DNA of 59,260 nt from assembly GCA_003132665.1 (NCBI GenBank), contig PKYN01000018.1, forward strand, positions 191,404 through 250,663. The letters run 5' to 3'. The notes under the pieces are model-generated. The model was not told where the DNA came from. It did no database searches and was given only the letters and a program-made list of their open reading frames with translations. Source of the DNA: Actinomycetota bacterium (GTDB lineage: Bacteria > Actinomycetota > Thermoleophilia > Gaiellales > Gaiellaceae). The position numbers and the translations under genes were made by a program. Positions within the stretch are counted from its first letter, which is position 1. Each line of letters begins with the position of its first letter. Below are positions 13,747 to 24,278 of this stretch, one piece after another.

Positions 13747-14420
13747 TCTCCGAGCTCCCCCTTCGCTTTCTCGAGCAGTCTACGGACCACGTCGTCGGAG
13801 ACCTGCTCGAAGCTGTCGTACCAGAGGCTGACCGCGTAGAAGTTCGCGGGCCTGAGCGGGCTCACCAGCTCGTCCACCTCGGCGCTCAAAGCGGCGCACG
13901 TGTCGAGCGCGGCGGTGGGAACCGCGACCACGATCCGCGCCGGGCTCTGCGCTCGCACCGCCGCGATGGCCGCGCGCATGCTGGCTCCGGTGGCAAGTCC
14001 GTCGTCTACGACGATCACCGTCTTGCCCGCGAGCCGCCGGTCGGGTCGGTCACCGCGATAGAGGCGCTCTCGTCGCGCCAACTCGGCACGCTCGCGCTCA
14101 CTGACCGCGTCGATGACGTCGCTGCTCAAGCCGATGTGGCGAATCACGTCGCGGTTGAGTATTCGAGCACCGCCCGAGGCGACCGCACCGAACGCGAGCT
14201 CCTCGTGACCTGGGACTCCGAGCTTACGGACGACGAACACGTCGAGCGGCGCTTCGAGCGCCCGCGCAACCTCGAATCCCACCGGCACTCCGCCGCGCGG
14301 AAGCGCAAGCACGACGACGTCGTCCCGCCTTGCGTATTCGGAAAGCGCTTCGCCGAGATAGCGGCCGGCGTCTGCGCGATCGCGGAAGCGACTCGGTATC
14401 GGATTCTGCCCCGCCTGCAA
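13743..14420 (-). CDS. phosphoribosyltransferase-family protein
   Basis: About 225 aa from TTG 14420. The PRPP-binding loop reads VIVVDDGLATGAS (about 120-132), and LALPRGGVPV near residue 35 is the PPi loop of type I phosphoribosyltransferases. The hood region does not point to a known base, and such proteins paired with an alpha/beta hydrolase have no settled substrate. An upstream in-frame GTG (14561) would add 47 residues of low-complexity, Cys-containing sequence that does not look conserved, so the shorter form is preferred. The downstream hydrolase is coupled by a 4-nt overlap. Confidence 0.82.
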   Translation of the reverse strand: MQAGQNPIPSRFRDRADAGRYLGEALSEYARRDDVVVLALPRGGVPVGFEVARALEAPLDVFVVRKLGVPGHEELAFGAVASGGARILNRDVIRHIGLSSDVIDAVSERERAELARRERLYRGDRPDRRLAGKTVIVVDDGLATGASMRAAIAAVRAQSPARIVVAVPTAALDTCAALSAEVDELVSPLRPANFYAVSLWYDSFEQVSDDVVRRLLEKAKGELGE

Positions 14421-14582
14421 GACTTGCTGTCTCCTCGCTCGAGACCTCTGCCCAGAACAAAGGATGCAACACCAGAGCCCCGAGCGGGGACCGGATTCAG
14501 GGGAAGTTAAGAAAGCTTCGCTATCTTGGTCGAGCGCTGCGGGAGCGCTTTCTTGAAGCACACGTCCTACCGGTAAGTACGC

Positions 14583-14611
14583 TTGACAGCGAACGTGTGT
14601 TCGTCTAGAAA
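14583..14611 (+). promoter_or_regulatory. strong sigma-70 promoter for the ABC exporter
   Basis: TTGACA (14583-14588), a 17-nt spacer and TAGAAA (14606-14611). This is the closest match to a housekeeping promoter in this part of the window. Transcription would start near 14618, giving a leader of about 100 nt before the ABC gene at 14717. Confidence 0.7.
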
Positions 14612-14716
14612 AGGAAGTTCCGAGCTTTCAGTGTTTGACCCGCAACGTAACCCTCTATATCTTAACGCCAGTTACGGCGCTTCGCATTTGACTTCGAGCG
14701 CAGACGAAGACCTAGG

Positions 14717-16656
14717 ATGACCGATTTGGATACCGCCCAGACAGCCCAGACCGCGAAGCCGTCCCTCTTCGCCCAGTTCGCCGCCTTCATGCGCATGTCG
14801 GTCAGCTCGCGCTGGGAGATCGCGCGCGAGCTGCCGAAAAGCGGCATCGGCCTTACCGTCGCGTCCATCATCCTGAACATCGCGCTCGGCATCCTGCCGG
14901 TGCTGTTCATTCTCGGAACCAGTGTCATGCTCGGCCGCGTGCCGGCGGCGACCGCGGCGGGAGTCGGCTCGGGCGCCTGGGACTCGCTCGTCTATGCCTT
15001 CCTTCTCGCGGCCGCGGCCTTCGTGCTGATGCAGTTGTTGACGCCGCTTCAAGCCTCGTTCGGCGAGCTGATCACGAGGAGGGTGGACGGTCAAGCGGCC
15101 GATCGGCTGATCAGCGACTCGCTTCGAACCCCCGGGATCGGGCCGCTCGAAGACCAGGAACTGCTCGACGACCTGAGCGACTCGGCCACGCAGCTGGAGT
15201 TCGGTTTCCGCACCCCCGGCCGCGCCTGCGCGGGGCTGGTGGCGCTGATCGCTCGCTATCTCCAGCTCGTCAGCCTGGTCGTCATCATCGGCGTCGTCTT
15301 CTCCTGGCTCGCGGCGGCAGCGCTCTTTGTCGCGACGATGCTCTTCCGCTACGGCCAGCGCGGCGGTCTGCGCAAGTACTCGGCCGTCTTTCGCGCCAAC
15401 GCCAGCATCCGCCGCCGCAATTTCTACTTCCGCCGCGTCGGGCTCGATCCGCCGGCCGCGAAGGAGCTTCGCGTCTTCGGTCTGGCGCCCTGGGTGCGCG
15501 AGCGCTACCGCGAGTCCTTCCTCGAGTTCATGGGGCCGGTCTGGAAGGAGCGGCGCCGCATCTATCTCAAGCCCTTCCTCGTGATCACCGCGTTTGCGCT
15601 GATCGTCTCGGCAGCCGCGCTCGCTGCGCTAGGACACAGCGCCGCCGGCGGCGGAATCACGCTCAGAGATCTCGCTCTCACCTTCCAGGCTGCGATCGCC
15701 GCGATCAATCTCGGCAGCCACTACCCCGAGTCCGATACCCAGACCCAGTTCGGGATGATGTCGTACGCCGGAATGCTCGGCTTCGAGCGCGGCGTCGAGA
15801 AGTACGAGGGCAGCACGGTGCAGCTCGAACCGGTGCGCGATCCGAAGGGCTTCCCCAAGCAAGAGCTCAACTTCAATCATGTGTCGTTCAGCTACCCGCA
15901 CAGCGAGCGCCAGGTACTGAGCGACTTCCAGCTCTCGATCCCGGCCGGCAAGTCCACCGCCATCGTCGGCCTGAACGGCGCCGGCAAGACAACGCTGGTC
16001 AAGCTGCTCGGCCGACTCTACGAGCCGGACTCCGGCTGCATATGCACCGACGAGGTCGACATTCGCCATTTCCCCGTCGACGACTGGCACCGCCAGATCG
16101 GGATCATCTTCCAGGACTTCAACTGCTACGAGCTGTCGGCAGCCGACAACATCGGCTTCGGCTCGGTGCCGCATCTCGGCGATCGTGAGGCGATTCGAAA
16201 GGCCGCACGCGACGCCGGCATCTTCGAGGCGATCGAGCGGCTGCCCAAGGGTTTCGATACCCCGCTCTCGCGCCAGTACGAAGGCGGGGCCGATCTCTCC
16301 GGCGGTCAGTGGCAGCGGATTGCGATCGCCCGCGCGCTGTTCGCGCTGGAAGGCGGCGCCTCGATCCTCGTGCTCGATGAGCCGACTGCGGCGCTGGACG
16401 TTCGCGCCGAGGCCGAGTTCTTCGACCACTTCGTCGAGCTGACGCGCGGTGTCACAACGATTCTGATCTCGCACCGCTTCTCGAGCGTGCGCCGCGCCGA
16501 CGGCATCGTCGTGCTTCAAGGCGGCCGCGTTGTCGAAAAGGGAACGCACGAGGAGCTGCTCGCCGGCGGCGGTCGCTACGCGAAGCTGTTCGGGCTTCAG
16601 GCCGAGCGCTTCGCCCGCGGCGAAGACGAAGGCGAAGACGAGGAGGACGACGAGCC

Positions 16657-16660
<4 letters not shown>
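14717..16660 (+). CDS. ABC exporter half-transporter, subunit 1
   Basis: 647 aa. A cytoplasmic N-terminus leads to a membrane domain of about six helices (about 45-330), then an ABC domain with Walker A GLNGAGKTT, signature LSGGQ and Walker B ILVLDEPTAALD with the catalytic Glu, then the H-loop SHRF. The C-terminal tail is very acidic (GEDEGEDEEDDE). Such pairs export peptides, lipids or drugs. Its stop overlaps the next ABC gene (GTGA, 16657-16660), so a heterodimer is likely. No precursor peptide, modification enzyme or peptidase domain is nearby, so the cargo is unknown. Confidence 0.92.
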
Positions 16661-18441
<1,781 letters not shown>

Positions 18442-18452
18442 GCGCGATCGAT

Positions 18453-18480
18453 GCGGCCGTTTCGCGGCGCCAGCGGCCGC
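18453..18480 (+). terminator. inverted repeat after ABC genes
   Basis: GCGGCCG (18453-18459) pairs with CGGCCGC (18474-18480) across a 14-nt loop, 12 nt after the ABC stop codon. There is no T-tract. It is a possible terminator by position only. Confidence 0.3.
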
Positions 18481-18606
18481 CCGAACCGCTCGACGCACTA
18501 CCAGTGCGCCTTCGCGGCTCGTCCGACCCCTGGCATCCACGCCTTGACCGCCTCGGCAGCGCCTTACTGACGGAATAGCTCGTACACTCTTCGAGGAGTG
18601 AGAGAG

Positions 18607-19581
18607 ATGTTCGCGACCGTTCAGGGGGAGGCCGAAGAGCCGCGGCAGAAGAACGCCCTTGCGGTTGATGTCTCTCCACTCGGGCCTTACTCGCTCGCCG
18701 TCTCGGCGCGAGGCGCGGGCGACGCAAGCAGGCGCTTTCGAGCCGGCGAGCTGACCACTCTGATCGAGAGCGAAAATGGTCTCGAGCTCGTCCGGGCGCG
18801 ACAAAGACCAGACGGCTCAGTCACTCTGAGCGCAAGCACCGAGCGAGGTTTGGAGCGGCTCCGCTTCCAGCTGGCGCTCGACGACGATCATTCCGCCTTT
18901 CTCCAGCGCTTCGCCGACGATCCTCTTCTCGCCGCGTCGCTGCGAAACCTCCGAGGATTGAGACCGATCAGGCTAGCCACGGTCGCCCACGCTCTACTGC
19001 GCGCGCTCTGCGGACAGCTGATCACCGCCCGCGAGGCACGCAGCATCGAAGCCCGCGTCATCCACAGAGTCTCGCCGCGAGATTCCGTGAGCGGGTTGTA
19101 CGCCTCACCAACGCAGGAGCGGTTGGCAGCGCTTTCGCCGGCCGAGCTCTGCCGGCTCGGCCTGGCGCCGAAACGCGCCGCAACTCTCGTTCGGCTCTGT
19201 CGCACACTCGATCTGGAGCGACTGCGGGAACTGCCGCCAAACGCCGTCTTCGCGCGGCTGGCTCGCGAGCGGACGGTCGGGCCCTGGTCGATCGGCGTCC
19301 TCTTTCTCGAGGGCCTTGGCCGCTACGACCGCGGTCTCGTCGCCGATCTCGGGCTGGTGAAGCTCTACTCGGTACTTGCCGGCCGCTGGGTCGGCGAGGC
19401 CGAGACAGGCGAGCTACTCGCCCGCTACGGAGAGTGGGAAGGCCTCGCCTCCGTCTACCTGTTGCAGGGCTCGCGCCGGGGACTGGTTCCGCTCGGCCGA
19501 GGCGCTCTGGACGTGAGGACAGCCGCCCGCGCCGTGCGCCGGCCACTCGCCACCGAGCGAGGTATAGACTCCGCGCGATGA
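18607..19581 (+). CDS. AlkA-like DNA-3-methyladenine glycosylase
   Basis: 324 aa. The C-terminal two thirds has the helix-hairpin-helix glycosylase fold: LRALCGQLITAREARSIEAR, LGLAPKRAATLVRLC and TVGPWSIGVLFLEGLG, followed by the conserved Asp in LVADLGLVKL (about 246). That Asp is the catalytic position in AlkA. The N-terminal domain is divergent. It removes alkylated bases in base-excision repair. ATG 18607 is chosen because AGGAG lies 8 nt upstream; a GTG at 18598 overlaps that site. The end of the gene carries the promoter hexamer of proC and overlaps proC by 4 nt. Confidence 0.85.
   Translation: MFATVQGEAEEPRQKNALAVDVSPLGPYSLAVSARGAGDASRRFRAGELTTLIESENGLELVRARQRPDGSVTLSASTERGLERLRFQLALDDDHSAFLQRFADDPLLAASLRNLRGLRPIRLATVAHALLRALCGQLITAREARSIEARVIHRVSPRDSVSGLYASPTQERLAALSPAELCRLGLAPKRAATLVRLCRTLDLERLRELPPNAVFARLARERTVGPWSIGVLFLEGLGRYDRGLVADLGLVKLYSVLAGRWVGEAETGELLARYGEWEGLASVYLLQGSRRGLVPLGRGALDVRTAARAVRRPLATERGIDSAR
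19565..19570 (+). promoter_or_regulatory. -10 element of leaderless proC
   Basis: TAGACT lies 7 nt before ATG 19578, inside the last codons of the glycosylase gene. The same hexamer followed by CC is found before the gene at 37249. proC may therefore be transcribed on its own as well as by read-through. Confidence 0.5.
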
Positions 19582-20402
19582 GCGTGGACAAGAGACGTAT
19601 CGTCGTCATCGGCACCGGCAAGATCGGAGAGGCTCTGATCAAGGGCCTGTGCGCATCGGGCTGGCGCAAGCCGAGCGAGATCGTCGCAACCGATATCCAC
19701 AGCGAGCGCCTGCAGGCGATCAAGGAGCTTTGCGGCGTCGAGACCAGCGAGTCGAATCGTGATGCGGTCAAAGACGCCGGCCTGATCGTCGTCGCGGTCA
19801 AGCCTCAGGATCTGGCCGCGCTCCTGGATGAGATAGGCGACGTGCTCACCAGTGAGCAGACCGTGCTCTCGGTCGCGGCGGCGGTGCGAACGCCGAATAT
19901 CGAGAAGCACCTTTCCGCGAACGTTCCGGTCGTGCGCGCGATGCCCAACACCCCGGCCACGGTACAGGAAGGCATGGCGGGAATCTGTGCCGGGGCGCAC
20001 GCGGGCGAAGAACATCTGGCGCTGGCCGAGGAAGTGCTCGCCCACCTCGGCGCGGTCGTGCGAGTGCAAGAAGACGAGATGGACGCCGTCACGGCGGTCT
20101 CCGGCTCGGGCCCGGCCTACTTCGCGCTGCTCGCCGAGGCGATGATCGAGGCCGGCATCTTGCTCGGGCTCTCGCGCGAGATCTCCACGCAACTCGTCGT
20201 TCAGACGATGTTCGGGACGGCGAAGCTGTTGCGAGACGAGCACATTCATCCGGTCGAGCTGCGCGAGAATGTGACTTCACCGGGTGGCACTACGATCAGA
20301 GCCATTCGTGAGCTCGAGCGCGCTGGTATCCGAGCTGCCTTCCTGAATGCGATCCAGGCGGCCATGGAGCGCTCGCGCGAGCTCGGCGCCGACGATCAGT
20401 AG
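19578..20402 (+). CDS. proC: pyrroline-5-carboxylate reductase
   Basis: Final step of proline synthesis: NAD(P)H-dependent reduction of 1-pyrroline-5-carboxylate. The product is 274 aa, normal for the family. It starts with a Rossmann fold (RIVVIGTGKIGEALIKGL, about 7-24), then AVKPQD near residue 75, VVRAMPNTPA near 120 and the C-terminal dimerisation domain with VSGSGPAYF (about 174) and ENVTSPGGTT (about 230). GKIG replaces the more usual GNMG or GRMG in the dinucleotide loop. ATG 19578 is chosen over longer in-frame starts because it begins the conserved fold and has TAGACT 7 nt upstream. Confidence 0.95.
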   Translation: MSVDKRRIVVIGTGKIGEALIKGLCASGWRKPSEIVATDIHSERLQAIKELCGVETSESNRDAVKDAGLIVVAVKPQDLAALLDEIGDVLTSEQTVLSVAAAVRTPNIEKHLSANVPVVRAMPNTPATVQEGMAGICAGAHAGEEHLALAEEVLAHLGAVVRVQEDEMDAVTAVSGSGPAYFALLAEAMIEAGILLGLSREISTQLVVQTMFGTAKLLRDEHIHPVELRENVTSPGGTTIRAIRELERAGIRAAFLNAIQAAMERSRELGADDQ

Positions 20403-20451
20403 AGGCCTCCGGCCGGCCGCCAGTTCGGCGTACGCCGATATCGATCACGTC

Positions 20452-20469
20452 ATATAGTGCAGTTCGTAT
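20452..20469. promoter_or_regulatory. second copy of ArsR operator, overlapping the regulator start
   Basis: Read on the minus strand this is ATACGAACTGCACTATAT. It matches ATAGCAACTGTGCTATAT (21048-21065) at 14 of 18 positions. It contains TATAGT (20453-20458), a likely -10 for the regulator gene, and ends at the regulator's ATG. This suggests autoregulation. Confidence 0.5.
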
Positions 20470-21013
20470 GCCCGCTTCGCCGGACTCAAAGGGGACGCTC
20501 GACGTCCTGACGATCAACAGGCCCGATCAGCTCAAGGCGCTGGGACATCCCTTGCGGTTGCGGGTGCTGGAGATGTTGGGCGAGGAAGCCGGGCAGGCCT
20601 TCACGAACCGCGAGCTGGCGGGCCGGATCGGCATCGACCCCGGCCACCTGCATTTCCACGTGCGCATGTTGCTCAAGGCCGGGCTGATCCAGCTGGCCGC
20701 GGAAAACGGCGGGCGGCGCGAGAAGCCCTACCGGGCGGTCGCCAAGCACATCACCGTCGCGCCCGAGCTGCTGTCGGCGAACACGACTATCAGCGACGTC
20801 CATTCCGTCATGCTCGAGGAGGTTCAGCGGGGCCTCGCCAAGTACTCGCAAACCGGGCGCTTCCGCGTTCTCACCGATGCCGTGCGCGTCGATCCCGAGC
20901 GCCTCTCCGATCTGATCGATCAAGCTCTGAAGCAGGCCCAATCGGAGTACGACCCCGAGCTCGAGCCGATCGTGCTGACTGTCTTCATGCACCCGCCGGC
21001 GACAAGGGAGTAG
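20468..21013 (+). CDS. ArsR-type winged-helix transcription regulator
   Basis: 181 aa. The winged helix spans about residues 17-95: QLKALGHPLRLRVLEML, NRELAGRIGIDPGHLHFHVRMLLKAGLI (recognition helix within DPGHLHFHVRML) and a GGRREKPYRAV wing. The C-terminal part is helical with a histidine but no obvious Cys metal site, so the ligand is unknown. No ribosome site is seen; TATAGT lies 9 nt before the ATG, so it may be leaderless. The next gene, a membrane protein, starts 60 nt downstream behind a perfect palindrome that shares sequence with this gene's own start region. Confidence 0.85.
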   Translation: MPASPDSKGTLDVLTINRPDQLKALGHPLRLRVLEMLGEEAGQAFTNRELAGRIGIDPGHLHFHVRMLLKAGLIQLAAENGGRREKPYRAVAKHITVAPELLSANTTISDVHSVMLEEVQRGLAKYSQTGRFRVLTDAVRVDPERLSDLIDQALKQAQSEYDPELEPIVLTVFMHPPATRE

Positions 21014-21040
21014 CCGAGGCGGGCGTCGGAACGCCGGTTG

Positions 21041-21070
21041 TTCGTATATAGCAACTGTGCTATATACGAA
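21041..21070. promoter_or_regulatory. perfect 13-bp inverted repeat operator
   Basis: TTCGTATATAGCA and TGCTATATACGAA flank ACTG. It ends 3 nt before the ATG of the membrane gene and contains a TATATA -10-like sequence (21061-21066) 7 nt from that ATG. A bound regulator would block the promoter, and the best candidate is the ArsR-type protein encoded just upstream. Confidence 0.75.
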
Positions 21071-21073
21071 GCG

Positions 21074-21496
21074 ATGAGTAAAGACTCCGGCGATGCTCCC
21101 GATCGCCCTGCGGCTTCGGGCTCGGCGCCGCAACCGCACGCTGCCGATCTCGCTGGCCTGGGCAAGCGCCTGCGTTCTCCGATCGCGCTCGAGCGAACGC
21201 TCTTCGCGCTGGTCGTGCTCTCTTTTCTGGTGGGAATCGCTTCCGCTTTGAGCTCTCACACCGCCGATTGCGGCGCGAATGGAAGCGATCGCTCGATCGG
21301 GCCACTGATTCTTCTTTTCGGCGGCGCGGCTCCGGCTGCACTTGCCTTCGGCGCCTACGTTCTCCTGCTCGGGTATCAGAGAAGGCGGCGCCCGATCAAT
21401 CTCGCTGGTGTGGCGGCCGCCTCGCTGGCGATTCTGGAGCTGGTCGCGGGGTCGTTTTGGCTAGTTGCGAACGCGATAAGCTGCGGCGCCAGCTAG
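21074..21496 (+). CDS. small membrane protein controlled by the ArsR-type operator
   Basis: 140 aa. A polar N-terminus (SKDSGDAPDRPA) of about 45 residues is followed by three hydrophobic segments: about 44-64 (TLFALVVLSFLVGIAS), 78-100 and 112-134. Three Cys residues are present (one after the first segment, one near the C-terminus). No family is recognised. ATG 21074 is preferred over an upstream in-frame start at 21038 because the latter would lie inside the palindrome. The product may act in the same stress or ligand response as the regulator. Confidence 0.7.
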   Translation: MSKDSGDAPDRPAASGSAPQPHAADLAGLGKRLRSPIALERTLFALVVLSFLVGIASALSSHTADCGANGSDRSIGPLILLFGGAAPAALAFGAYVLLLGYQRRRRPINLAGVAAASLAILELVAGSFWLVANAISCGAS

Positions 21497-21665
21497 CTGA
21501 ATCGAGATCGCCCACTAACCGACGCGCTCGGCCGACGTCCACTTCTCGCTCCACGCCTGATCTTTAGCTATTCTTTCTGCGAGCCGCGCTCTCCATCAGT
21601 TGTTCCTTGAGCGTCGGCACGTCTATTCCTGGTGGTCACGGCGCGGCAACCTATGCCGCCCTCCC

Positions 21666-24239
21666 ATGTCAGAGACGACAGACCAACTTCCGACAGCGCT
21701 CGACCAAGCCGGCGAAGAAATCGTCGCCAAGGCTCGCCGCGCCGAAACATGGGCGGGCGAGTCGTTCCTGCGCGAAGGTGAGGATCCGGCAAAGGCCATG
21801 GCCTCGGGCACGGCTCGCCGGCGTGCGCTGGACGACGCGATCGCCGAGATCGAGAACGGACACAAGGAGCCGTCGCCGGAGTGGAAAGTTCGTTACGCGC
21901 TCATGCTCGGGCTCGAGCGGGTGCTGACCGAGAAGCCGCCCCATCTGGCTTCAGGGCTGGAATTGCGGCGCCATCAGGTCGATGCACTTGCCGGCATGCT
22001 CACCGAGCTGATCGCCGCCAACCAGCGCCAGGTCGAAGCGGCCTTCGCCAACGGACATCTCCCCGATGAGACCGAACTGGAGGAGGAAGAGGAGGAAGAG
22101 AACGGCTTCGGCGAGCCGCACCCGGGCGAGGAAGAGGAGTTACCGGAGCTGGCGCCCAAGGAGGATCCGGGCGCGATCCGCCGCTTCCGCTTCCGCCATC
22201 CAACCGCTTCGGGCAAGACGATCGCGGCGGCAGGCTTTGTCGAGGCGGCGCGAACCGTCGGCGTGCTGATCCTCACCCACCGGCGCCTGCTCGTAAGCCA
22301 GTTTCGCCACGATCTCACCGATACGGGCTATGCCAAGCGCTTCTCCGACGTAATTCTGCGCGGGCACCGCGTCCGCAAGCCGAATCCGATCACGATTCAG
22401 ACCTATGCCTGGTTCGCGCGTCACCACGCCGAAGTCGAGCCGACCGCCTACCAGCTGGTGATCTGCGACGAGGCGCATACGGCGCTGGGCGAGAAGACGA
22501 GCGCCGCCATCCGCGCCTTCCCCGATCCCGTCTTCATCGGCATGACGGCCACCGAGCAGCTCATCGCGAAGCAGGTCTCGGACGTCTTTCCCGCCTCGGT
22601 CGACGATCTGCCGCTGCAAGACGCCGCCCGCCGCGGCCTGATCGCGCCGCTTCGCTGCCTGCGCGTTCCGCCCGTGGCGGCGATTCACTCCGTTCCTATC
22701 GTCGGCGGCGATTTCGACGAACGGGCACTGGCTCAGGTTCTCGACCACACGGCGTTGAACCAGGCGGCCGCCAGCCTGTACCGAGATCGCTTCGACGACA
22801 CGCCGGGCATCGTCTATGCCGCCGGCGTCGATCACGCCTACAACCTGGCCCAGGAGTTCCGTGCCGCCGGTCTCAAGGCCGAGGCCGTCAGCGGTCGCAC
22901 GCCGCCGGTGAAGCTGGCCGAGACACTGGCCGCCTACGAGCGCGGCGAGATCAACGTGCTGATCAACGCTCAGCTTCTGGCTGAGGGCTGGAACTCGCCC
23001 CGGGCAACGATCTGCATGCATCTGGCTCCAACGGCCTCCCGGCGCGTCTACCAGCAGCGGATCGGCCGCATCATGCGCACGCATCCACGCAAGGAGGCAG
23101 GCGTCGTGATCGACTTCGTACCCAAATCGGCCACGCACTCGGAGAAGGTGGTCTCGCTGCATTCCCTGCTCGGCGCCGATTTCTACCGCGAAGGAGCCCG
23201 CGTAACTCCCGCGCCGAGGCGACGAATGCAACGCCGCGCGCGCCGCCGGCTTGCGCCGGCGCCCTGGCTGGTGCCCGTGACGCCCGATGTGAAGCGGCGC
23301 CTAGCCGTGATCGCGCGCGAGTGGCAGAGGATCGATCCGAAGTACCTCGACACCGACGAGCAGCGCTTCTGGGCGATGATCGCCGGGCGCAGCATCCGCT
23401 TCGAGGAGCGGGCCGAGTTCGTGCGCAAACTGATCGAGGGCAACACCAGCAAGGTGGCGCTCGAGCAGTTTCTTTTCACCTGCGCCGCCGAGAACCCGAA
23501 TCGCCGCCTCCGGCTGATGGCGCTCGTCGATCGAGTCGCCACCCCGGTGGAGCGAGCCGACTACGACGATCTGGTCACGCTCGTCACGCAGGCGCCCACC
23601 TGGGAGAAGGAGCGGTTGCAGGGAATACGCGTGCTTCTGCGAGCACTCGCTGAGGGCAAGGCCGTCGCTCCCGAGCAGATCCTCGTGCGCTGGCTCTGGC
23701 GGCTGGCGCGGGCAAGCCGCAAGGCCCAGGACCGCAAGGCAAGTGCCGAGTTCGCCGACGCCAAGCGGCTGCTTGGCGCTGTCGCCAACTCACGCGGCCG
23801 TCGCCACGAAGAGAACGTCGCCCGGCTCGTCAACGTGGCCCGCGAACAGCCACTGCATGTCGGAGCGGCCCTGCTGGCCTCGGCCGAGGGCTACACGCCG
23901 CGCGCGACACAGCTGATCGAAGCGGCGCGGGAGCGATTGGCCGGCGTGGATGAAATCGCGGCGGCGCTGGCCGAGAACCTACCGGCGCCCAAGCTCCAGT
24001 CATCGCGTCGCAGGCGGCGGAGAAAGCGCCGCGCTTCAGCGACTCAGCAGGGCAAGACAGATAACGCCAAGGCGCCGTCAAACAAGAAAGCGGGCGCAGA
24101 AACGTCCCCCCAGCAGGGCTCGGCGGTCGGCGCCGGCGAAAGCGAGCCCAAGGTCGGCGCCGCATCCAAGGCCGCTACAGATGGCGGGGAGCAAAAGCCG
24201 ACCGAAGCTCCGCTCGCTGGAAACAGCTCGGAGCAGTAG
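21666..24239 (+). CDS. SF2 DEAH-type helicase with acidic insert and basic tail
   Basis: 857 aa. An N-terminal helical region (1-120) is followed by a Glu-rich insert (about 138-165, including six to seven consecutive Glu), then the helicase core: motif I HPTASGKT (about 180), motif II CDEAH (about 267), motif III GMTAT (about 291) and motif VI QQRIGRIMR (about 464). RecA-like domain 2 ends near 520. The remaining 330 residues are helical with no known domain, and the tail is basic (RRRRRRKRR) then disordered. The arrangement resembles restriction-type or UvrB-like SF2 translocases, but no nuclease domain is visible. ATG 21666 is chosen over an upstream TTG at 21600. It stands alone; the next gene is convergent. 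Confidence 0.85.
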   Translation: MSETTDQLPTALDQAGEEIVAKARRAETWAGESFLREGEDPAKAMASGTARRRALDDAIAEIENGHKEPSPEWKVRYALMLGLERVLTEKPPHLASGLELRRHQVDALAGMLTELIAANQRQVEAAFANGHLPDETELEEEEEEENGFGEPHPGEEEELPELAPKEDPGAIRRFRFRHPTASGKTIAAAGFVEAARTVGVLILTHRRLLVSQFRHDLTDTGYAKRFSDVILRGHRVRKPNPITIQTYAWFARHHAEVEPTAYQLVICDEAHTALGEKTSAAIRAFPDPVFIGMTATEQLIAKQVSDVFPASVDDLPLQDAARRGLIAPLRCLRVPPVAAIHSVPIVGGDFDERALAQVLDHTALNQAAASLYRDRFDDTPGIVYAAGVDHAYNLAQEFRAAGLKAEAVSGRTPPVKLAETLAAYERGEINVLINAQLLAEGWNSPRATICMHLAPTASRRVYQQRIGRIMRTHPRKEAGVVIDFVPKSATHSEKVVSLHSLLGADFYREGARVTPAPRRRMQRRARRRLAPAPWLVPVTPDVKRRLAVIAREWQRIDPKYLDTDEQRFWAMIAGRSIRFEERAEFVRKLIEGNTSKVALEQFLFTCAAENPNRRLRLMALVDRVATPVERADYDDLVTLVTQAPTWEKERLQGIRVLLRALAEGKAVAPEQILVRWLWRLARASRKAQDRKASAEFADAKRLLGAVANSRGRRHEENVARLVNVAREQPLHVGAALLASAEGYTPRATQLIEAARERLAGVDEIAAALAENLPAPKLQSSRRRRRRKRRASATQQGKTDNAKAPSNKKAGAETSPQQGSAVGAGESEPKVGAASKAATDGGEQKPTEAPLAGNSSEQ

Positions 24240-24278
24240 CAGCGGCGCGTCGGGATTAGCTGACGACTACCGACCGGA

